Origin: CAYZEZ01 sp964477295
GTDB taxonomy: Bacteria; Bacteroidota; Bacteroidia; Bacteroidales; SM23-62
Assembly (NCBI GenBank): GCA_964477295.1
Contig: CAYZEZ010000081.1
Span: 1-17,222, forward strand
Length of the DNA stretch: 17,222 nt
Direction of reading: 5' to 3'
Part shown: positions 6,982 to 14,975 of the stretch, in pieces
Layout of the letters: every line of letters starts with the position of its first letter
How positions within the stretch are numbered: the stretch's first letter is position 1
Program-made: the position numbers and the translations under genes
Notes under the pieces: model-generated
Databases searched by the model: none
What the model saw: the letters and a program-made list of their open reading frames with translations, nothing else
Told to the model about the DNA's origin: nothing

Positions 6982-8481
6982 ATGGGAAATAAATTGGATG
7001 CAAGCGTAAACCAGCGTTTTTCCTCGAGGCTGGGGCTGATCCTGAGTGCCATGGGGATAGCCGTCGGTACCGGCAACATCTGGCGTTTCCCGCGCATTGC
7101 CGCTCAATCTGCCGGGGAACATGGCGCCGGGGCATTTTTATTTGCCTGGGTGATCTTCCTCTTCCTCTGGAGCATACCCCTTATCATTGCCGAATATACC
7201 CTCGGGAAAAAACACCGGTCGGGCGTAGTTGGTATTTTCGTTAAAAGCATGGGGAAAAGGTTTGCATGGATGGGAACTTTCGTTGCCTTCGTTGCAACTG
7301 CCATCACATTTTTCTATACGGTAGTTGTAGGATGGTGTATTTATTACTTCGTTCATACACTAACACACGATCTCCCGCTTACTACCCAGGCTGCCATGGA
7401 TACCTGGAACCACTACCAGGAAAGTGCCTGGCCGTTCCTGACCCACGTACTGGCCATCGGACTGGGAGCCCTGGCTATCTGGAAAGGTATCCGATCTATA
7501 GAACGCGTGAATATAATTCTTATCCCTACACTGCTGCTGATCGTTATCCTTTGCGTTATACGGGCGCTCACTTTACCCGGAGCTATTGATGGCATTGCTT
7601 ACCTGTTCCGTCCCGAATGGAGCCAGTTGAAAGATCCAAAGATCTGGATATCTGCACTTACTCAAAACGCGTTCGATACCGGCGCAGGATGGGGACTCTT
7701 CCTGACCTATGCGGCCTATATGAAAGCCGAACATGGCACCATTAAAAATGCTTTTATTACGGGGATAGGGAACAATACGGTATCCCTGCTTTCAGGGATC
7801 ATGATCTTCGGGACCGTCTTTGCCGTATTACGGTTCGAAATGGGGATGGCCGATACTGAGATCCTCGATATCATGAAAACAAGCGGGCCCGCCTCCACCG
7901 GCCTCACTTTTATCTGGATGCCGCAACTCTTCGCCCGGATGATGTTCGGTAATCCACTGGCTGTCCTTTTCTTCCTTGGACTTACCTTTGCCGGCTTTTC
8001 ATCCCTTATCGCCCAGATGGAATTGCCCACAAGGGTATTGGTTGATACCGGGATGAACCGTACCAGAGCCCTCTGGATCATGGTAGCCGTAATCTACCTG
8101 TTTGGTATTCCTTCGGCACGTAACCTGAACATCCTGAGCAACCAGGATTTTGTATGGAGCGTGGCCCTGATGATCTCAGGCGCCTTCATCGCTTTTGCCG
8201 TGATCAAAGAGGGTGTTAAAAAATTGATAAGCGAAATAAATGTGACCGTATATGACTGGAATGTAGGAAGTTACTGGATCATTACCATTCGTATGTTCAT
8301 TCCTTTTGCAGCCTTTTTCCTGCTTTTCTGGTGGCTATTCTTATCCGCCACTGTTTTTGCCCCGGGGGAATGGTATAATCCTTTGAATCCATTCAGCATC
8401 ATGACATGCCTTGTGCAGTGGTTCTTTGTTACCGCTTTGTTTGTCGGATTCAACAAGAAAATATCCGGAAGTATGATCTGA
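6982..8481 (+). CDS. sodium-dependent NSS/SNF-family transporter
   Basis: This is a 499-residue inner-membrane symporter of the neurotransmitter:sodium symporter family (LeuT fold), with about 11-12 hydrophobic segments. The TM1 signature is G-I-A-V-G-T-G-N-I-W-R-F-P (25-37); N32 matches the LeuT sodium-1 Asn27. TM6 has its unwound region at F-D-T-G-A-G-W-G (231-238). TM8 has A337, S340 and S341, which match the LeuT sodium-2 ligands. Two positions differ from LeuT: Ile26 replaces Asn21, and Asp232 falls where Thr254 contributes to sodium site 1. The family imports amino acids or related amines with sodium. The substrate here is not predictable. It is followed after 106 bp by the UroD-like gene on the same strand, so co-transcription is possible but unproven. 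Confidence 0.93.
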   Translation: MGNKLDASVNQRFSSRLGLILSAMGIAVGTGNIWRFPRIAAQSAGEHGAGAFLFAWVIFLFLWSIPLIIAEYTLGKKHRSGVVGIFVKSMGKRFAWMGTFVAFVATAITFFYTVVVGWCIYYFVHTLTHDLPLTTQAAMDTWNHYQESAWPFLTHVLAIGLGALAIWKGIRSIERVNIILIPTLLLIVILCVIRALTLPGAIDGIAYLFRPEWSQLKDPKIWISALTQNAFDTGAGWGLFLTYAAYMKAEHGTIKNAFITGIGNNTVSLLSGIMIFGTVFAVLRFEMGMADTEILDIMKTSGPASTGLTFIWMPQLFARMMFGNPLAVLFFLGLTFAGFSSLIAQMELPTRVLVDTGMNRTRALWIMVAVIYLFGIPSARNLNILSNQDFVWSVALMISGAFIAFAVIKEGVKKLISEINVTVYDWNVGSYWIITIRMFIPFAAFFLLFWWLFLSATVFAPGEWYNPLNPFSIMTCLVQWFFVTALFVGFNKKISGSMI

Positions 8482-8587
8482 GGATCCAGGTGCTGGTTTG
8501 CTAAACCTGATAATGAGCTGAAGAAATTGTCTCCAGGATATTACCAGGTGCAAATGAGCGATTTCAGTCAAATGATTAATTCTTTTA

Positions 8588-9811
8588 ATGAAATCAAGAG
8601 ACAGAATATTAACCAGTATAGATCACAAACAACCGGATAAGATCCCAATAGACCTTGGGGCTTCAACAGTTACCGGCATTTCTGCGATGGCGTATAATAA
8701 ACTTAAGCAGAAACTCGGTATACATACCCCCACCAGGATATTTGATGTAGTGCAGCAACTGGCCATGGTGGATGTGGAGATCATTGATTCATTCGGCGTG
8801 GATGCCATTGACATCAACAGGTTATTCATGGATGACCTGGAATGGTATCCTGTAACCCTGGGAGACGGTAGCAGGGGCGAATATCCTGAGTGGTTCAGAC
8901 CTGAACAGGATGTAGATGGTTCTTTATACCTTCAGGATGATGAAGGGAACGTTATGTCGAGGATGCCGAAGAACGGGAGTTGTTTTGACCAGACATTTTT
9001 TCCATGGAAGAATGGATATCCCGACGAAATGGACAGCATTGGCAAGGCTTTTCGATCCATTAACTGGACCGCTCATTCACACTCGAAATACATCAACATT
9101 GATCATAAAGAATTAAGGGACAGAACCAAACAGCTGCGCAATTCTACAGACAGGGCCCTGGTCATGTCAGGTGGGGTGAAACTCCTTGAACTTGGATTTT
9201 TCCTGAGGAGAATGGATAACTTCCTGATGGACTTGCTTACAGATCAGGATAATCTGTCAAGGCTCCTCGACAAGCTTATCGATATTCAGTTAGCCGGCCT
9301 GGAGAAAAAAATCAGGGCTGTTGGAGACCTTGTCGATGTGATCAGGTTCGGCGATGACCTGGGCATGACAACAGGACCCTTTATGGAACGGGGATTATTC
9401 AGGCGACATTTTAAACCCAGGTACAGGATTTTATGCGATTATGTGAAGCAGAACAGTGACATAAAGATATTCTTTCATTCATGTGGCAGCATCCGGCAAT
9501 TTATTCCCGACCTGATTGAAGTTGGTTTTGATATCCTGAATCCTGTACAAACAAATTGTAATGGCATGGATGCCAGAGAGCTAAAAACAGAATTCGGTAG
9601 TGAAATTACATTCTGGGGAGGAGGAGTTGATACCTCATCAATTCTTCCCATGGCCTCACCCGGGGAGGTCAGGAAGGATGTTCTGAACCGATGTGAAATA
9701 CTTTCCAGGAACGGAGGATTTGTGTTTGCCCCCATACATAATATTGTGGCGGGGGTGCCTCCTGAAAACATCCTGGCTATGTATGATGCAGTGAAAGATT
9801 TTAATGGGTAA
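8588..9811 (+). CDS. UroD-superfamily methyltransferase-like protein
   Basis: This is a 407-residue cytoplasmic protein with no signal peptide. It has the UroD/MtaA superfamily outline: M-K-S-R-D-R-I-L at the N-terminus, R-F-G-D-D-L-G (253-259), F-F-H-S-C-G-S (295-301), and F-A-P-I-H-N-I then P-P-E-N-I-L-A-M-Y near the C-terminus. H297 and C299 form the H-x-C zinc-binding pair known from corrinoid-dependent methyltransferases (MtaA/MtbA/CmuA type). The third ligand, usually Cys, falls near I383-H384, so His384 may replace it. UroD itself lacks this metal site, so heme synthesis is unlikely. A role in demethylating a small substrate is inferred. No corrinoid-binding partner or reductive activase is in the window. 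It ends 54 bp from the convergent fucosidase gene. Confidence 0.85.
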   Translation: MKSRDRILTSIDHKQPDKIPIDLGASTVTGISAMAYNKLKQKLGIHTPTRIFDVVQQLAMVDVEIIDSFGVDAIDINRLFMDDLEWYPVTLGDGSRGEYPEWFRPEQDVDGSLYLQDDEGNVMSRMPKNGSCFDQTFFPWKNGYPDEMDSIGKAFRSINWTAHSHSKYINIDHKELRDRTKQLRNSTDRALVMSGGVKLLELGFFLRRMDNFLMDLLTDQDNLSRLLDKLIDIQLAGLEKKIRAVGDLVDVIRFGDDLGMTTGPFMERGLFRRHFKPRYRILCDYVKQNSDIKIFFHSCGSIRQFIPDLIEVGFDILNPVQTNCNGMDARELKTEFGSEITFWGGGVDTSSILPMASPGEVRKDVLNRCEILSRNGGFVFAPIHNIVAGVPPENILAMYDAVKDFNG

Positions 9812-9865
9812 AAACCTTACAAATACCAAATTCTTATCACTGGCCAGGTTATTGTATGCTTAGAT

Positions 9866-12328
9866 TTAATTTGCTTCCAGAAGGTATTTTGTGTTCTTCT
9901 CCGTTTCGAATTCAACCGAACCATCCTTGTGTTTTTTCACTTTTACAGGTTTCCCGCCAGATGTTACTTTAACTGGCATGCCGGGATCGACACGGCAGGT
10001 TAGCCCGGCTTTTGAATGGATCTCCAACCAATTAATATCCTTGTCTTTCCACTCCATTTTCAATTCAAATCCACCGCGGGCACATAATCCGCTTATGGAT
10101 CCTTCTGACCATGCATCCGGCAAGGCGGGCAAAAGATCTATCACTCCCTCGTGCGACTGCATCAGCATCTCGGTAATCCCAGCCGTCACGCCCATTGTTC
10201 CGTCAATCTGCAATGGTGTATAACATTTGGCAAACAGCTGTGGATAAGCCTGCTCCTTTATATATCCTTTAAAAATAGTATATGCCCTGTCCCCATCGTA
10301 CAGCCTGGCCCACAGCGCCATCTTCCATCCACGTGAGAATCCTGTTCCTCCGTCCCCACGTTGCTCCAGCACAGCCTTGCAGGCATCCACAAATTCAGGT
10401 GTGCGTTTGAATGAAATAACATTCCCGGGATATAATCCATACATGTGTGAAAAGTGCCTGTGCTTCTCCTCGAGCTGTTCCCAGTCTTCGGTCCATTCCT
10501 GCAAGGTTCCGTCCTTCCCAATTTGCGGCGGCACCAGCCTTGCCCTGGCCAGTTCAACTTCCCCGGCAAAATCGCGATCACGATCGAGAATCCCTGCAGC
10601 CTCAACAAAGTACCCAAACAGGTCCGTCAGGATCTGCATATCAATCGATGAACCGGCGCAGATAGTTGTGAAATAATACATGCCTGTAACTTCATCATAA
10701 AAATATTTATATCCTTCTGCCTTCGGCGGATTTTCAGGGCTGTTTGATGGATTTGTCACAAGCCACTTCCCGTTGGGATGCTCCACCAGGAAATCCATGA
10801 AAAACTCAACAGATCCTCTCAGTACCGGGTAAATTTCTTCGAGGTATGCCTCATCAGGATTATACAGGTAATGCTCCCATAATTGAGTGGTCAGCCATGC
10901 TCCCCCGACTGTAAATGTCCCCCATGTAGGTCCATCCATGGGTGCAGCCACCCGCCAAAGATCTGTATTCTGGTGAAACACCCAGCCCCCGGCACCATAA
11001 TGCTCCCTGGCTACCTGCGATCCCTGGTCAGTCAATTCCTTTACCAGGGTGATCAGGGGTTCGGCACAATCCGGAAGATTTCCCGACTCCACAGGCCAGT
11101 AATTCATTTCGAGGTTAATGTTGGTAGTGTATTTAGAATCCCAGGAAGGATTCATATCCTCGTTCCATATTCCCTGCAAGTTTGCCGCCTCGGTCCCCGG
11201 CCTCGATGATGAAATCAATATGTACCTGCCAAAATTATAGGCCAGTGCAGCAATGGAAGGATCAGCAGTGCTTTCAAATCCTGCCATCCTTTTATCCGTA
11301 GGAAGCCACGAATTCTCAGTTGTTTTCAGATCAAACGATACCCTGTCGAAATAGGCCCTGTAATCCCTGACAGCGCTCATATAAATTTCATCATATGTTT
11401 TTCCACGAAGCCTTTCCAGGTAACCATTCACCCTTCCCACCTGGTCGGCACTCACATCTTGATAATCCACAAAGTTTGTCGCGGCCACAAAAAAGAGTGT
11501 TACAGCATCTGCATTTTCAACGAAAAGCTGTGTTTCTTCTACTTTAATGCTGCCACCTTCCGGTATCGCCTTCAGTTGTGCCCTGAACCTGAGTGCACCT
11601 TCCACCCCCATGTAATCCGCCGATTTACCATTGACCATCAGTCCATCCTGACCCACCCCGTCCATCCTGAAATAATCGGTTGCATAATTAGAGTGGGCAC
11701 TGTTCCGGCACCCCCTCAGGCTGGCCGTAAAGGAAATACTTCCCGGTTTATCCGCAGTCAATCGGATCATGATCACCTGGTCCGGTGCAGATGAAAATAC
11801 GTCCCTGTGATACGTAACTCCATCCACTGAATATTCAACACTGGTGACACCTGACTCTAAATCGAGCCAACGTTTATATCCTGAAATATTATCTTCCAAC
11901 TCATTCTTAAAAAAAAGATACAGGTTGGCGAGCGACTGGTACTTCTGCTGCTCTACCGGGTATCCCATCAGGTGACGGCCGAACAGCTTATGCGCCTCAA
12001 GCGGCTTCCCCTCAAATATCAGCTTTTGTATTTCAGGAAGCGCCTTATACCCGCCTTCTACAACAGTTGAATAGGGTCCTCCCGACCAGTACGTCTCCTC
12101 ATTTAACTGGATCCGCTCCTCTCCGTATCTTCCAAATACCATTACCCCCAGCCTGCCATTCCCAACAGGCAATGCCTCTTCCCACTCCTTTGCCGGGGTG
12201 TCATACCAAACAAAGGTGGAAGGATTATAGTCGCGATTGTTTATTCCTTGCCCTGTACATGTTGTTTGTCCTTTAGGATGTAACAAACCAACGGAGAGAA
12301 TGAACAGAAGAACTGTTGCTCTTTTCAT
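9866..12328 (-). CDS. GH95 alpha-L-fucosidase
   Basis: This is an 820-residue exported glycoside hydrolase, a typical GH95 length. Residues 1-21 form a Sec signal peptide ending at K-G-Q, with no lipobox. The GH95 N-terminal signature follows at 40-66 (V-W-Y-D-T-P-A-K-E-W, then A-L-P-V-G-N-G-R-L-G). The catalytic (alpha/alpha)6 barrel contains T-N-I-N-L-E-M-N-Y-W-P (402-412), where N403 and N405 match the base-assisting asparagines of Bifidobacterium AfcA. L-Q-E-W-T-E-D-W (609-616) holds E611, the probable general acid. H-F-S-H-M-Y-G-L-Y-P-G (625-635) and G-V-I-D-L-L-P-A-L-P (728-737, D731) are also family landmarks. The family inverts alpha-1,2-fucosyl or related alpha-L-galactosyl bonds; which one cannot be told here. 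It is transcribed alone, convergent with the UroD-like gene and divergent from the permease. Confidence 0.95.
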   Translation of the reverse strand: MKRATVLLFILSVGLLHPKGQTTCTGQGINNRDYNPSTFVWYDTPAKEWEEALPVGNGRLGVMVFGRYGEERIQLNEETYWSGGPYSTVVEGGYKALPEIQKLIFEGKPLEAHKLFGRHLMGYPVEQQKYQSLANLYLFFKNELEDNISGYKRWLDLESGVTSVEYSVDGVTYHRDVFSSAPDQVIMIRLTADKPGSISFTASLRGCRNSAHSNYATDYFRMDGVGQDGLMVNGKSADYMGVEGALRFRAQLKAIPEGGSIKVEETQLFVENADAVTLFFVAATNFVDYQDVSADQVGRVNGYLERLRGKTYDEIYMSAVRDYRAYFDRVSFDLKTTENSWLPTDKRMAGFESTADPSIAALAYNFGRYILISSSRPGTEAANLQGIWNEDMNPSWDSKYTTNINLEMNYWPVESGNLPDCAEPLITLVKELTDQGSQVAREHYGAGGWVFHQNTDLWRVAAPMDGPTWGTFTVGGAWLTTQLWEHYLYNPDEAYLEEIYPVLRGSVEFFMDFLVEHPNGKWLVTNPSNSPENPPKAEGYKYFYDEVTGMYYFTTICAGSSIDMQILTDLFGYFVEAAGILDRDRDFAGEVELARARLVPPQIGKDGTLQEWTEDWEQLEEKHRHFSHMYGLYPGNVISFKRTPEFVDACKAVLEQRGDGGTGFSRGWKMALWARLYDGDRAYTIFKGYIKEQAYPQLFAKCYTPLQIDGTMGVTAGITEMLMQSHEGVIDLLPALPDAWSEGSISGLCARGGFELKMEWKDKDINWLEIHSKAGLTCRVDPGMPVKVTSGGKPVKVKKHKDGSVEFETEKNTKYLLEAN

Positions 12329-12382
12329 CTGGATTGGTAATTAAAAACTAAAGGTATAAAAGTGTTCCAAAATAGACACATC

Positions 12383-12401
12383 GTGTACGAAAATGATACA
12401 C
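12383..12401. promoter_or_regulatory. 19-bp interrupted palindrome between divergent genes
   Basis: GTGTA (12383-12387) and TACAC (12397-12401) are inverted arms around a 9-nt spacer, in the 187-bp region between the fucosidase start and the permease start. The arrangement resembles a dimeric repressor or CRP-like site. It lies 55 bp upstream of the fucosidase ATG. No protein is assigned, and the five-base arms are weak evidence. Confidence 0.25.
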
Positions 12402-12515
12402 TCATCTGAAATAAAATTATTCTATATGGCTGACTGACTGACAATTAAATTCTATGGCACTTTGTTTGATAAAAATTACCTGTCTGAACCAACGACCTTG
12501 AATAACTATTAACCA

Positions 12516-14858
12516 ATGCTTTTTTATTACCTGAAAACTGTTATTCGCATTTTTCGCGGTAAAAGCCTCTATTTCTTTATCAATATTATTGGTCTTGCCA
12601 TTGGGCTATCTGCATTTATCCTGATCATACTCTGGATCAATGATGAGTTCAGTTATGAGAAAATGCACAAGAATGCACGAAATGTGTATCTGGTGCATAA
12701 GCAATACAAAATGGGGGAGCGGATGGAAACCAACTCATCCCTGCCCTGGCCGCTTGGACCTACTCTTATGACAGAAATACCCGAAGTCGATCAGGCAGTC
12801 AGGGTAGTCCGGCAATTCCCTGTGGTCTATAACGGGGTGGATTATTATTCCGAAGATAATGTATGTGCCGCAGATCCTGCCTATTTTACACTTTTCAGCT
12901 TCCCCTTCCTGGAGGGAGACCAGGCAGAGGCTTTGAAAGATCCCTATTCCATTGTCATTACGAAAGAAAAAGCTGAGAAATATTTTGGTAACGAACCCGC
13001 CCTGGGAAAGGTATTGTGGTTAGATAAGATGGAACCCTTTACCGTAACGGGTGTGATTGAAAACATTACCCAAAATACATACCTCGATTTCGATATTATC
13101 ATTCCATTTCAAACCATTTACCCTTCTGCCGAATACAGTGATGTATGGTATGACCATTTTATCGAAACCTATATTCTTACCCCGCCGGATATAGATATCA
13201 CCAGTTTTCAGGAGAAAATTACTCTGCTCATCCGCAACTATATGACCGAGGATAATACAGTGCAATTGCTTGTACAGCGGCTCGACCGGAGGCACCTTTA
13301 CAATCTCGATGAAAAGAATCAGCGGATCCAATATGTATATATTTTTTCACTGATCGGTTTCCTGATCATCCTTATCGCCTGCATAAATTATATAAATGTA
13401 TCCACATCACTTTCAATAAAGAGATCCCATGAAATTGGTGTTAAAAAAGCCATCGGCGCTTCTAAAAAACAATTGTTCCTGCAGTTCATAGGTGAAACAT
13501 TAGTTCAAACACTGATTGCCTTCCTTATTGCATCTGTACTTGTTGAACTCATGCAGCCTTCTTTCAACCAGCTAACCGGGAAGGAAATCCAACTTCCCTT
13601 CCTTGAGCCGTGGTTTATATTGTTCCTGATTGCCCTGCTGGTTGTTACCACATTTCTTTCAGGCATTTATCCGGCACTTCTCCTTTCATCCTTCAAACCT
13701 GTATCGGTCTTCCAGGGTAAGGGCAAAACAGGAAAGGGCAGGCAGGCATTCAGGGTTGGACTGGTCATTTTTCAGTTTACAATATCCATCAGCCTTATTA
13801 TCAGCAGCCTGTTTATTAACGGACAATTAAAATATATAAACAGCAAGGACCTCGGATTTGAAAAGGAAAATATCCTGTATATACCGATTGTTAGTGATTT
13901 TAACACAAAATATGATGTTTTCAGGACGGCTTTGCTGGAGAATCCGAGGATTATGAACATTTGCCGTTGTTCAAATACACCGTCGTCGTTCTGGGGAATT
14001 GTAAGAGGCGTTGAATGGGAAGGGAAACCCGATGAAGACACAGAATCATTCGCTTTTGCATCTGTCGATTACGACTTTATTGAAACAATCGGACTGGAAC
14101 TGACTCACGGCAGGAATTTTTCACGGGAATTTGCCATGGATTCAAACTGCATCATCATCAACCAGAAGGCCTTTGACCTTATGGGATTTGAAGACCTGGA
14201 GGGTAAGCAGGTCTTATTTGACTCTCTTGGAAACGACATTATTGGAGTGGTTAAGGATTTTAATTCCCTGCCATTAACCTACGACATAGAACCCATGCTT
14301 ATATTGATGTGGCCGCAATACTATTTCGTCACGATGATCCGCCTGGCACCCGGTAACTTTGATGAAATCATTCCTTTCATTGAATCAACATGGAAGCAAT
14401 TTGTTCCCGATATACCGTTTGAATACCATTTCCTGGATGAAAGAATAGAACAACAATACCAGAACGAATCGCGAATGGCAAAGCTGTCCGGATGGTTTAC
14501 CCTGCTGGCCATTCTTATCACCTGTATCGGCCTGTTTGGTATCTCCTCCCACACCGCACAACAAAAAACCAAGGAGATTGGTGTGAGGAAAGTATTTGGC
14601 GCGTCAACCAATATGATCGTTAAACGTTTCTTATTGATATTCCTGAAATGGGTGCTCATTTCAAGTGTGATCGCCTGGCCCCTGACCTGGTATTTTATCA
14701 GGAACTGGCTCGAGAATTTTGCTTTCCGTATCCCAATCACCATCTGGGTATTTTTACTTTCCACCGGGATTGGAATAGCCATAGCTTTAATCACCGTGTC
14801 ATACCAGTCATTAGTGGCAGCAAATAAAAATCCGGTGGATACACTCAGGTATGAGTAG
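12516..14858 (+). CDS. FtsX/MacB-type ABC transporter permease
   Basis: This is a 780-residue inner-membrane protein of the MacB/FtsX permease type, with two similar halves. The first half has a TM segment near residues 20-42 and a large periplasmic MacB-PCD-like domain (about 45-270). An FtsX block of three TM segments follows, with the conserved turn R-S-H-E-I-G-V-K-K-A-I-G-A-S. The second half repeats this plan: a TM segment near 415-435, a periplasmic domain, and a C-terminal FtsX block with Q-K-T-K-E-I-G-V-R-K-V-F-G-A-S. Such proteins work with an ABC ATPase as mechanotransmission or lipoprotein/drug export pumps. No ATPase gene is adjacent, which is common for these long permeases in Bacteroidota. 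Substrate is unknown. Confidence 0.9.
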   Translation: MLFYYLKTVIRIFRGKSLYFFINIIGLAIGLSAFILIILWINDEFSYEKMHKNARNVYLVHKQYKMGERMETNSSLPWPLGPTLMTEIPEVDQAVRVVRQFPVVYNGVDYYSEDNVCAADPAYFTLFSFPFLEGDQAEALKDPYSIVITKEKAEKYFGNEPALGKVLWLDKMEPFTVTGVIENITQNTYLDFDIIIPFQTIYPSAEYSDVWYDHFIETYILTPPDIDITSFQEKITLLIRNYMTEDNTVQLLVQRLDRRHLYNLDEKNQRIQYVYIFSLIGFLIILIACINYINVSTSLSIKRSHEIGVKKAIGASKKQLFLQFIGETLVQTLIAFLIASVLVELMQPSFNQLTGKEIQLPFLEPWFILFLIALLVVTTFLSGIYPALLLSSFKPVSVFQGKGKTGKGRQAFRVGLVIFQFTISISLIISSLFINGQLKYINSKDLGFEKENILYIPIVSDFNTKYDVFRTALLENPRIMNICRCSNTPSSFWGIVRGVEWEGKPDEDTESFAFASVDYDFIETIGLELTHGRNFSREFAMDSNCIIINQKAFDLMGFEDLEGKQVLFDSLGNDIIGVVKDFNSLPLTYDIEPMLILMWPQYYFVTMIRLAPGNFDEIIPFIESTWKQFVPDIPFEYHFLDERIEQQYQNESRMAKLSGWFTLLAILITCIGLFGISSHTAQQKTKEIGVRKVFGASTNMIVKRFLLIFLKWVLISSVIAWPLTWYFIRNWLENFAFRIPITIWVFLLSTGIGIAIALITVSYQSLVAANKNPVDTLRYE

Positions 14859-14915
14859 CAAATCCTGATATTTCAGACTGATCCCGGGTTTCTATCAACT
14901 TCCCAACCTATGTTT

Positions 14916-14945
14916 TTTGGTATCCCCGTTAATACAATAATTTTG
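14916..14945 (+). promoter_or_regulatory. Bacteroidota promoter (TTTG-N18-TAATTTTG)
   Basis: TTTG at 14916-14919 and TAATTTTG at 14938-14945 are separated by 18 bp and match the -33 (TTTG) and -7 (TAnnTTTG) consensus. This is the best promoter in the window. The predicted start near 14952 gives a leader of about 24 nt before the ATG at 14976. Confidence 0.6.
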
Positions 14946-14975
14946 TAATTTGTGCTCATTAATTTATATGAGCAA

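Noticed and set aside
8482..8587. Hairpin after the transporter gene (GGTTT/AAACC)
   Set aside because: The stem is only 5 bp and no T-tract follows, so it is not convincing as a terminator or riboswitch.
8588..9811. Uroporphyrinogen decarboxylase of heme biosynthesis
   Set aside because: The H-x-C metal pair and the absence of neighbouring heme genes fit the methyltransferase branch of the superfamily better.
9812..9865. Bidirectional terminator between the convergent UroD-like and fucosidase genes
   Set aside because: No stable hairpin with a T-tract could be found by eye in the 54-bp gap.
10258..10617. 119-codon open frame on the minus strand inside the fucosidase gene
   Set aside because: It is an alternative frame of the GH95 gene, whose own frame carries the catalytic motifs.
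14321..14794. 157-codon open frame on the minus strand inside the permease gene
   Set aside because: It is antisense to the conserved FtsX block and has no supporting motif or start context.
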